Shown one piece after another: positions 25,540-32,904 of a stretch of 64,000 nt of DNA. The stretch's first letter is position 1; every line of letters begins with the position of its first letter. Origin of the DNA: JAHDFB01 sp965658745 (GTDB taxonomy: Bacteria; Bacteroidota; Bacteroidia; Chitinophagales; Saprospiraceae); the NCBI GenBank assembly GCA_965658745.1, contig CBFHTK010000011.1, forward strand, positions 52,046-116,045, in the 5' to 3' direction. Position numbers and translations under genes: made by a program. The notes beneath the pieces were generated by a model, which had not been told where the DNA came from, made no database searches, and saw only the letters and a program-made list of their open reading frames with translations.

Positions 25540-25650
25540 CTGGGACGCATTGCATGCGTCCTCATCGTCCTGTACGTACAAGGCTAAAGCCTCGAGGACT
25601 TGGGACGTCGTCTCTTAGTTCCATCGGAGCGACATCTTTGTTAAACTATA
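25540..25650. repeat. palindrome-rich intergenic element (REP-like)
   Basis: This short stretch is richer in G+C than its surroundings and packed with inverted repeats: GGACGCA/TGCGTCC around 25543-25561, the self-complementary TGTACGTACA at 25571-25580, AGGCT/AGCCT at 25581-25592, and CGTCC/GGACG-type words at both sides. It ends with TTCCATCGGAGCGACATC. It does not code and lies after the tig terminator. It looks like a dispersed REP-type element; only a genome-wide search would show its copies. Confidence 0.5.
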
Positions 25651-25708
25651 TCGTTTTTGGTTGGATGGATAAGGTGTTCTTGCTAAGCCTATTTGCTTAT
25701 TTTGTGAG

Positions 25709-26338
25709 CTACATCGGAATACGCTGAATACAAAGTAGCAAAGCCCAAATACCAACTGCTAGGGATAATATAGATCGGTAATTCCATTCGATGTTGAACC
25801 AAGATGGAGCCGTTTTTTGGGCGGAAGCCCCTTCTTCCTTACTAGATAAAAATCGATTCAGCAAAGTCAAGATGATCAAGAATATTATCACGACAAATAT
25901 CTGGCCTATCTCAATACCTATGTTAAAGTAAAGAAGCTGCCAAACCAAATTGCTTTCTTCTCCTGGAAACATGCTTCCTCTAAGAAAATTACTGAAACCC
26001 ATTCCGTGAATGAGACCAAAAAACAGGGCCATCCCATAGTGCAAATTGCGGTTGATAGAAGTTCCACGAAGTAAATCATACCTAGCTGTCAATAGAATAG
26101 TAACTGGAATTAAGAACTCAATCCAGTCCATCGGGAATCGGACGAGATCTAGCGTACTAAGTGCAAGTGTAACACTATGTCCAATTGTAAAAGCAGTAGC
26201 TAAAATCAGCACTTTTTTCCAATCCCTTAATGTGAATGGAATACACAGTGCAAGTAAGAAAAGCATGTGGTCATAACCTTTGATGTCAAGAATATGCTCA
26301 AGACCTAGATCAAAATACACCGATGCCAATCCTTCCAT
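25709..26338 (-). CDS. HupE/UreJ-family membrane protein
   Basis: A 209-residue membrane protein with about six hydrophobic segments. The N-terminal part has LGLEHILDIKGYDHMLFLLALCIPF, the His-Asp-His signature of HupE/UreJ proteins linked to nickel or cobalt permeation. GHSVTLALS and YGMALFFGLIHGMGFSNFL carry the further conserved His residues. There is no urease or hydrogenase gene in the window, so the metal and its use are open. The gene follows pyrH by 11 bases on the same strand and may share its transcript. Confidence 0.8.
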   Translation of the reverse strand: MEGLASVYFDLGLEHILDIKGYDHMLFLLALCIPFTLRDWKKVLILATAFTIGHSVTLALSTLDLVRFPMDWIEFLIPVTILLTARYDLLRGTSINRNLHYGMALFFGLIHGMGFSNFLRGSMFPGEESNLVWQLLYFNIGIEIGQIFVVIIFLIILTLLNRFLSSKEEGASAQKTAPSWFNIEWNYRSILSLAVGIWALLLCIQRIPM

Positions 26339-26349
26339 TTTTAAAGACT

Positions 26350-27072
26350 TTATTGAACAATAGTACCTTTTGTTTGACCAAGAACAGTTTGAAGTAGATT
26401 GTCTGGCTTATTGATATCAAACACAATTATAGGTAGCCGATTCTCGTGACAAAGCGTGAATGCTGTCATATCCATCACACTTAGGTTTTTCTCCATGACT
26501 TCGGAAAATGATATTGCATCATATTTTTTTGCCTCAGGATTTTTCTCAGGATCTTCGGTATAGATTCCGTCAACGCGTGTCCCTTTTAGCAAGACATTGA
26601 CATTCATCTCATTGGCACGCAATGCGGCTGCTGAATCAGTTGTAAAATATGGACTACCCGTACCTGCTGAAAATATGATAACTCTACCCTTTTCAAGATG
26701 CCTTACAGCGCGACGTCGAATATAGGGTTCAGCGATTTCACGCATTTCGATCGCTGTCACAAGACGCGTGTAAACTCCTTGATTTTCAAGACCGCTCTGA
26801 AGTGCTAGTCCGTTAATGCAAGTAGCAAGCATACCCATATAATCGCCAGTAACACGCTCAATACCTGAGTCCCCAGCTTGTAGACCACGAAAAATATTAC
26901 CTCCACCGATTACAATGGCGACTTCAACACCTATGTCTGTAATTTTCTTGATTTCCGATGCGTAGTAGTGGAGTTTGTCGGGATCGATTCCATAAGATTT
27001 GGAACCCATTAAAGTTTCCCCGCTCAATTTCAAAAGTATTCGCTTATACATTGGTGTTACAGTACCTGCCAT
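26350..27072 (-). CDS. pyrH: UMP kinase
   Basis: A 240-residue amino-acid-kinase-fold enzyme that phosphorylates UMP to UDP. Signatures are RILLKLSGE at the N-terminus, AIVIGGGNIFRG (phosphate-binding glycine loop), DYMGMLATCINGLAL and the FSAGTGSPYFTTDSAAALRA split across the UMP site, and GTRVDGIYTEDPEKNP. Length fits bacterial PyrH. The start at 27072 is the first ATG; an ATG at 27051 (MYKRILLK) would also give a complete enzyme. Confidence 0.96.
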   Translation of the reverse strand: MAGTVTPMYKRILLKLSGETLMGSKSYGIDPDKLHYYASEIKKITDIGVEVAIVIGGGNIFRGLQAGDSGIERVTGDYMGMLATCINGLALQSGLENQGVYTRLVTAIEMREIAEPYIRRRAVRHLEKGRVIIFSAGTGSPYFTTDSAAALRANEMNVNVLLKGTRVDGIYTEDPEKNPEAKKYDAISFSEVMEKNLSVMDMTAFTLCHENRLPIIVFDINKPDNLLQTVLGQTKGTIVQ

Positions 27073-27116
27073 GCGTAATAAATTTCGGCGAAAATATGAA
27101 AATATAATCGAGTTGC

Positions 27117-28202
27117 ATGAAGTTTTTGAAAAGCGATTTGCTTAAATCCAAAATGGATGATTTCGGACTTACTATATTTGTGCTTATGTATCTACAGGAT
27201 TCTTGGAATTTTATTAGGAAAATGACAGTGAGGCGTGCATGGAATGCGGTGAAAATTCTAAGCTCCTACTATATCACTAAGTGGACTGGCAAACCGATTC
27301 AATGGGGGAAGCCAATTACTATTTCTTTTGAACCAACGACAGCCTGTAACCTAAGATGTCCAGAATGCCCTAGCGGATTGCGTTCTTTTACGCGTGAAAC
27401 TGGTAACCTCAAGAAGGATTTCTTTACAAAGTCATTGGATGAATTGTCAAAAGATCTGATGTATTTGATATTCTACTTTCAAGGAGAACCGTATATCAAC
27501 CCAGACTTTCTAGATATGGCAAAGTATGCCTCCGACAAAGGTATATACACCATCACTTCAACTAATGGCCATTTTCTTAATGATAAAAATGCTAAAAGAA
27601 CAGTCGAAAGTGGTTTGAATCGCCTGATCATTTCGGTTGATGGAACAACTCAAGAAGTGTACGAGCAGTATAGAAAAGAAGGAAAGTTGGAACATGTACT
27701 GCAGGGAGCACGAAATGTAGTAAGTTGGAAAAAGAAGCTGAAGTCATCAACCCCTCATATCATTTTTCAATTTTTGGTTGTCAAACCCAACGAACATCAG
27801 ATACCAGAAATTTACAAGTTGGCCAAAGAAATCGGTATTGATGAAGTGAAGCTTAAGACAGCACAAGTGTATGATTATGAGAATGGAAATCCTTTGATAC
27901 CTGACAACGAGAAATATGCACGCTATACGAAGGGTTCTGATGGAAAGTATCACGTCAAACACACTTTGGTTAATCACTGTTGGAAGCTTTGGCATTCGTG
28001 TGTGATCACTTGGGATGGGCTTGTTGTGCCATGTTGTTTTGATAAAGATGCGGATCATCGATTGGGAGATCTTAAGCAAGCAAGTTTCTCAGAAATATGG
28101 CAAAATGAGAACTATCAGAGCTTTCGAACGTCGTTATTAAAGGGACGTGATCAAATTGATATCTGTACCAATTGCACAGAGGGTTGCGAGGTGTGGAAAT
28201 AA
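27117..28202 (+). CDS. radical SAM protein with SPASM domain
   Basis: A 361-residue protein. CxxxCxxC at Cys77, Cys81 and Cys84 (ACNLRCPECPSG) is the radical SAM iron-sulfur motif. FYFQGEPYINP fits the following GE(P) region. A C-terminal SPASM-type cluster of cysteines (HSCVITWDGLVVPCC, then DICTNCTEGC) should bind extra iron-sulfur clusters. Such enzymes modify peptides or act on small substrates. No small precursor peptide gene is seen beside it, so the substrate is unknown. The first 50 residues are a basic, helical extension; the start could lie further in, for example at the ATG of MTVRRAW. It is divergent from pyrH. Confidence 0.85.
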   Translation: MKFLKSDLLKSKMDDFGLTIFVLMYLQDSWNFIRKMTVRRAWNAVKILSSYYITKWTGKPIQWGKPITISFEPTTACNLRCPECPSGLRSFTRETGNLKKDFFTKSLDELSKDLMYLIFYFQGEPYINPDFLDMAKYASDKGIYTITSTNGHFLNDKNAKRTVESGLNRLIISVDGTTQEVYEQYRKEGKLEHVLQGARNVVSWKKKLKSSTPHIIFQFLVVKPNEHQIPEIYKLAKEIGIDEVKLKTAQVYDYENGNPLIPDNEKYARYTKGSDGKYHVKHTLVNHCWKLWHSCVITWDGLVVPCCFDKDADHRLGDLKQASFSEIWQNENYQSFRTSLLKGRDQIDICTNCTEGCEVWK

Positions 28203-28244
28203 ATTACGATAAAAAATATGTTTTGATACTTGGTCCTAACTCCT

Positions 28245-28272
28245 TGATATAGAGTTGGATTAAGTATATTTG
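28245..28272 (+). promoter_or_regulatory. candidate promoter of the TPR protein gene
   Basis: TATATTTG (28265-28272) fits the -7 consensus, with TTG at 28245-28247 only 17 bases upstream, shorter than ideal. The implied leader of about 120 bases holds an imperfect hairpin around 28336-28372. Confidence 0.35.
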
Positions 28273-28397
28273 TAACAATCCCTTTAGTTCTTTAATTTTT
28301 GAGAAGCTGCAGTCTTACGATTGTGGAATGGTTCTTGCTCCCCTAGGAGGTAGCGTTCCGTCAATTATTATTTGTTCATAAAATACCGTTTTAAAAG

Positions 28398-29423
28398 ATG
28401 TCACTTTACAGAGTTATAATTCAAGGTAGACTAGATTTTAGTACACAGAGGAGTTACGATAAGGCGAAGAAGATGTATCAGTATCGTCTAGAGAATTACT
28501 TTAAATCGGACTCACTTTTTAAGGAAGCAGACGAAGTGTTCAACGATGAGGAAAACACGCTTGATATTCCTCGATTTGTAGGGCAAGCATTTGAAAAGAC
28601 ATTCAAGAATACGGTTTCGCTTCTTGATTATTGTGCGCAATTTGCCATGATGGGAGTGATTAAAGCTTGGCAAACAGACAGTGGTAAGGTCCTAAATTAC
28701 GCTGATATTGAGCCAAAGAGTGACAAGGTTGCTGTTCAGCTATATCAAAAAGGTAAAAAGCTCAGCAAGGAGGATGATATGCAACAAGAAGCTTTTGCGC
28801 AATTAACAAAAGCTATTGAAAAATACGATCAACATGCTCAAGCATATGAACGTAGAGGAAATGTAAATTTGAAGTTGAAGAAGTATTCGGATGCAATTCG
28901 TGACTTTAAGAAAACGATATCGATTGACCATAGTAATCCATTTGCATATTTTGGACTGGCAAAGGTGCACATATTGAAAGAGGATTTTGCTGAAGCAATT
29001 GACCAACTCGAAATAGTGTGTAAGAAATCTCTTGCCTTGCAGCCCATCTATTGGAAAGCGAGAAGATTGAAAGCTGATTGCCATTTCAAAGTAGAGGAGT
29101 ATGAGAAAGCTCAGTTTGATCTCAAGCTTTTCACAAAGCGCAAGTTCAATGAAGATGATCCCAATTATGGTTGGAAAAGACACGCATTATATTTTTATGG
29201 TCGAGTACTTTTCGAACAAGAAAAATTTGCGGATGCTATTCCAATTTTCCAAGAAGCTATAGATACGAAGGAAGGTATAGACACTATTCCACTAGAAGAT
29301 ATGTATTTTCACCTAGGAAGCTCCAAAAAGAACGCTGGCAAAAATGGTTATGTCAGTGACTTGAAGAAAGCTAGTGAAATGGGCAGTAAGTTTGCCGTAG
29401 CTGCACTTTCAGGTTCGAAATAA
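28398..29423 (+). CDS. TPR-repeat protein
   Basis: A 341-residue, probably cytoplasmic protein without a signal peptide. At least three tetratricopeptide units are visible in the second half: AFAQLTKAIEKYDQHAQAYERRGNV, YSDAIRDFKKTISIDHSNPFAYFGLA, and the FADAIPIFQEAIDTKEG repeat. The N-terminal 100 residues are helical and unrelated to known domains. TPRs are protein-interaction scaffolds; no partner is evident, because the flanking genes are unrelated. Confidence 0.7.
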   Translation: MSLYRVIIQGRLDFSTQRSYDKAKKMYQYRLENYFKSDSLFKEADEVFNDEENTLDIPRFVGQAFEKTFKNTVSLLDYCAQFAMMGVIKAWQTDSGKVLNYADIEPKSDKVAVQLYQKGKKLSKEDDMQQEAFAQLTKAIEKYDQHAQAYERRGNVNLKLKKYSDAIRDFKKTISIDHSNPFAYFGLAKVHILKEDFAEAIDQLEIVCKKSLALQPIYWKARRLKADCHFKVEEYEKAQFDLKLFTKRKFNEDDPNYGWKRHALYFYGRVLFEQEKFADAIPIFQEAIDTKEGIDTIPLEDMYFHLGSSKKNAGKNGYVSDLKKASEMGSKFAVAALSGSK

Positions 29424-29459
29424 AATCATGCAGATTTATTCAAAATAGCATACGTTTTT

Positions 29460-30257
29460 CTACTGACCTAGTCGTAATATTCGGATTGCTCCTTGAATAA
29501 CGAGTGCAAAAACAATAGTCCCTATAATAAGGTCTGGCTCATTGGAATCCAACCATTGCACGAGTATTCCCGCTATAATTACTCCTACATTTATAATTAC
29601 ATCATTTGAGGTAAAAATCATACTTGCCTTCATATGAGCTTCGTTTTGGCTTTTGGACTTTTGAAGTATATACAGACAAATGGTGTTTGCAATTAGTGCG
29701 AAGAATGACACCACAATCATGGTCGAAAAATCAGGCAGACTTTCAGTACCTAGAAATCGTCTTAGTACTTCGATGAATCCTATGATAGCCAAGGTTATTT
29801 GAAAATAACCGGCGAGTTTCGCAATGCGTTTTTTCCGTACTATTGTCCCACCAACGGCAAACAAACTGATTCCATACACAAAACTGTCGGCAAGCATATC
29901 CAGGCTATCGGCGACAAGTCCTATCGACTTGGAAATTAGGCCAGTTGTAATCTCGATAAGGAAGAACGCAAAATTGATTGCAAGAACAGTCCAAAGTAGA
30001 ATGCGCTGATTCTCATCTTCTCCGAAATTAGTCTGGTCCGTACTTTCGGTGGACAATCTATTCGTTCCCAAATTGAGTGTATGTAAAGACGCTTCGATTG
30101 GTTCAATAGTGTCTTGGTGAAATACTGTCAACCTACGGTTTGGAATATCAAAATCTAGATGAGCAACACCAGTAATACCATCCAATTTCATTCGGATGAG
30201 ACTTTCTTCGGAAGGACAATCCATTTGACTGATTTCAAAAACTGTTTTGTTCATCAC
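29460..30257 (-). CDS. cation diffusion facilitator with N-terminal ferredoxin-like domain
   Basis: A 265-residue protein. The first 70 residues resemble a heavy-metal-associated ferredoxin-like fold (FEISQMDCPSEESLIRMKL, where only one Cys remains instead of CxxC). Then come six transmembrane segments. Helix 2 carries VADSLDMLADS and helix 5 TSNDVIINVG, the paired acidic metal sites of CDF transporters. It probably exports zinc or another divalent cation from the cytoplasm. The usual long C-terminal cytoplasmic domain is missing: the protein ends right after the sixth helix, so the N-terminal domain may replace it. Starts at 30257 and 30254 are adjacent ATGs. Confidence 0.82.
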   Translation of the reverse strand: MMNKTVFEISQMDCPSEESLIRMKLDGITGVAHLDFDIPNRRLTVFHQDTIEPIEASLHTLNLGTNRLSTESTDQTNFGEDENQRILLWTVLAINFAFFLIEITTGLISKSIGLVADSLDMLADSFVYGISLFAVGGTIVRKKRIAKLAGYFQITLAIIGFIEVLRRFLGTESLPDFSTMIVVSFFALIANTICLYILQKSKSQNEAHMKASMIFTSNDVIINVGVIIAGILVQWLDSNEPDLIIGTIVFALVIQGAIRILRLGQ

Positions 30258-30354
30258 TTTTCATATTATACTTGAATCTCGCTTTGTCGATCTATAAGGA
30301 TTCTATAAGACGGGTAAGTAAATTTATAAACTTGTAAATTGGATCGCGGAATCC

Positions 30355-31443
30355 TTATAGCTTAAATTTTTCAAAGGATCTTCCATTGTAATTATACACG
30401 CCTGCATTGTGTGTTCCGAGCCAGATGACCCCATCGTTGTCTTTGTAATTGATAAAAAGTAAAACTTCCGTGTCCCCCTCCTTGATTGGATAATGGATCA
30501 ACTGCTCACCATCGTTTCTCCATACACCATCGCTATAAGTAACCATCCAGAGGTCTCCCGTGTCGTCTTGCTCGATATCCATAAAAAATGGAAATTCGAC
30601 TTGTCCATCTTTGTCTATGATTGATAAACCATCTTCTTTCTTGAAATCTAAGTCGCTGCCTAGACTCGGCTGTATCACGTAACGAAAACGTGTGTTGTTA
30701 AACCAAAAATAACCATCCCGATCTTCAAAAATGGACCTTGAGCCGAAATCACCTCCGCTTGGTGTCCTTTGCAATTGCTCTTCGTAATGCCACTGGAATG
30801 TACTACCATCATACCGACAGATACCGAGCGAAGTAGTTCCAAACCACATGACTCCTTTACTATCCTGATAGATTTTGTACACTCCATAAGGTTCATAATT
30901 GGGTGGTGATTCTACACCGTAGAATATAGCTTCTTGGGGTGAAGTGGGAAATTCCAATGGATAAAGGAATTGCCCATCGTAACGATATGGTCCTTTTTTG
31001 TTGAAACCGAGTCGGAACCATAAGTCCCCTGGCTCGAGTTTCCATTCATGTGCGGAATCTTCTGCTTCAAGAATCTGCAATGTTTCGAAAGAAATGCCAT
31101 TATATTTACTGACACCACTTGTGGTTTCAAAGAAAAGGTTTCCATCTGCGTCTTCTTGAATTCCACGTATTTGATTGCTTTCAAGTCCGTCTTCCATGGT
31201 AAAATGCGTCAAGCTTTGACCATCATATCTGAATACACCTTTTTCTTTACTACTGAACCAATAATTGGATTGCTGATCTTGATAGATATCCCAGATTGTG
31301 TCGTCTATTTTGCTCACTTCCTGACCAAGTTTGGGAGCTTTGGTTGAAGTTGTTGTTTCTTGGCGGGTGACTTGGCTTTTGCAAGCAGAAAAAATCCAGA
31401 TGAGACTTATGATTAGCGCAATATTCCAGCTGAGATGTTTCAC
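30355..31443 (-). CDS. two-component-regulator-propeller lipoprotein
   Basis: A 362-residue lipoprotein: the signal peptide ends in a lipobox with Cys21 (WIFSACKSQ). The rest consists of repeated units of the reg_prop type: DIYQDQQSNYWFSSKEKGVFRYDG, KIYQDSKGVMWFGTTSLGICRYDG and NYKDNDGVIWLGTHNAGVYNYNG, each a blade with a W-F/L-G turn. Such propellers form the sensor part of hybrid two-component systems; here the propeller is free-standing, with no kinase domain fused. It probably sits on the periplasmic or outer surface and binds a ligand or partner. It is divergent from the CvfB-like gene. Confidence 0.8.
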   Translation of the reverse strand: MKHLSWNIALIISLIWIFSACKSQVTRQETTTSTKAPKLGQEVSKIDDTIWDIYQDQQSNYWFSSKEKGVFRYDGQSLTHFTMEDGLESNQIRGIQEDADGNLFFETTSGVSKYNGISFETLQILEAEDSAHEWKLEPGDLWFRLGFNKKGPYRYDGQFLYPLEFPTSPQEAIFYGVESPPNYEPYGVYKIYQDSKGVMWFGTTSLGICRYDGSTFQWHYEEQLQRTPSGGDFGSRSIFEDRDGYFWFNNTRFRYVIQPSLGSDLDFKKEDGLSIIDKDGQVEFPFFMDIEQDDTGDLWMVTYSDGVWRNDGEQLIHYPIKEGDTEVLLFINYKDNDGVIWLGTHNAGVYNYNGRSFEKFKL

Positions 31444-31597
31444 CGTTTAGTTTTTTAAAGTGGATGGGTCCAAAGGTATGTATCTTTCTTCGAAGATTTT
31501 GAATTGAAGTAAAAGCTATGCCGATGGCTATCGCGAAACTTAAGATAGCGGTTTTCGACTAGTGTTTCACTAAATTATTTAGCTAATATATTCTTAA

Positions 31598-31629
31598 TTG
31601 TACTTGCTTGATGTATTCTTCTATCTTTG
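31598..31629 (+). promoter_or_regulatory. promoter of the CvfB-like gene, near-leaderless
   Basis: TTG (31598-31600), 21 bases, then TATCTTTG (31622-31629), a full match to the Bacteroidota -33/-7 pattern. The ATG follows only 4 bases after the -7 element, so transcription would begin at or near the start codon. Confidence 0.65.
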
Positions 31630-31633
31630 TAGG

Positions 31634-32467
31634 ATGCTCAGAATAGGTCAATATCAAACACTTACGATTGTACGAGAGAAACCACATGGTTTTTATCTCG
31701 AATGCAATGAAGGACAGGAGGTACTCTTTCCAAGGAAATTCATTTCGGAAGATATGAAGATTGGAGACAAAATCAACGTCTTTATCTATAATGACAGTGA
31801 GGATAAGTTTGTAGCAACTATAGAAAAACCTTCCCTTACACTAGGACAATACGCCACTTTGACCGTAGAGGATGTTAATAGGGTAGGCGCTTTTTGTGAT
31901 TGGGGCGTCACTAAGCAACTGTTTATACCATTTCGAAATCAAGAAGAAGAATTGGTAATTGGACAATCTCGTGTAGTGCATCTTTATCTCGATGAGGTGA
32001 CAGATCGATTGGTAGGAAGTACCCGGTTGAAGAATTTTCTTGAGCTAGAAGCCAATGAAGAATTAAGTATAGGACGAAAAGTAGATTTGATCATCTATGA
32101 AGAATCTGATATTGGATATAAAGCAGTTGTTGATCAATATTATGGTGGATTGATCTACAAATCAGACGTGGAAAGCAAGTTGCAGATCGGCGAATCAGTT
32201 ACAGGGTTCATTCGATATATTCGGAAAGATGGTAGAATTGACCTGAGTCTGACTCCTTTGGAAAGAAAACCAATAGAACCAGCATCTATGCAGATTCTAG
32301 AGCGACTAAAGGCAGCAGACGGTTTTCTTCCGTTTAATGATAAGTCGGATCCAGCAGTTTTACAGAAGGAGTTCGGGATGAGTAAGAAGATGTTCAAAAA
32401 GTCAATAGGAAATCTCTACAAACAAAAACTCATTCTGATCAAGCCTGATGGCATTCATAGCGTGTAA
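31634..32467 (+). CDS. S1-domain RNA-binding protein, CvfB-like
   Basis: A 277-residue protein with serial S1-like OB folds and a C-terminal winged helix, the CvfB (YitL) plan. Recognisable parts are GQYQTLTIVREKPHGFYLE, ATLTVEDVNRVGAFCDWGVTKQLFIPFRNQ, VTGFIRYIRKDGRIDLSL and the winged helix AADGFLPFNDKSDPAVLQKEFGMSKKMFKKSIGNLYK. CvfB proteins bind RNA and affect virulence gene expression in Staphylococcus; the role here is not known. The ATG at 31634 is chosen over an upstream in-frame TTG at 31598, which is part of the promoter. Confidence 0.85.
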   Translation: MLRIGQYQTLTIVREKPHGFYLECNEGQEVLFPRKFISEDMKIGDKINVFIYNDSEDKFVATIEKPSLTLGQYATLTVEDVNRVGAFCDWGVTKQLFIPFRNQEEELVIGQSRVVHLYLDEVTDRLVGSTRLKNFLELEANEELSIGRKVDLIIYEESDIGYKAVVDQYYGGLIYKSDVESKLQIGESVTGFIRYIRKDGRIDLSLTPLERKPIEPASMQILERLKAADGFLPFNDKSDPAVLQKEFGMSKKMFKKSIGNLYKQKLILIKPDGIHSV

Positions 32468-32904
32468 CTCCTACGAAATTCAAAACTCTTGATTTTTTTA
32501 ATTTCAGTAAGCTCGAACCAATGCTGTCCTAAATAAATGTAAAACTAAAAATAATGGGTGTTGCTCCCGCTATTCTCCGATCATTAACCCTTCTTTCCTC
32601 TTATTTTACGGAAACTTCAAACTAAAGTACCCCTTCCAGAATTTCGTTAATCGAAGCAACTTTTTTCTATAGCGCCTGTGCATTCTTCAATTTCATCTAG
32701 ATTCTGAGCTTCAAGGTATATCTATTATTAGCAATCAAGCTAGGATTCAATTCTACATGAAAGATTGGTCTCTCATATAGTACTTTTCAGCTGATGTTAA
32801 TATCTGCTTTACATAGGATTAATAATCACTTTTCAATTTGTTAAGTTTCGCTTCATATGGTATTAAGACTAGCGTCATATGTTTGCTTATCAAAAAAAAA
32901 CAAA
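32468..32904. other. intergenic region before the TonB receptor gene
   Basis: About 435 A+T-rich bases without a coding-like frame. A TAAGTTTC word around 32842 is one mismatch from the -7 consensus and could mark the receptor promoter. No Fur- or Pho-box-like palindrome was recognised by eye. Confidence 0.4.
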
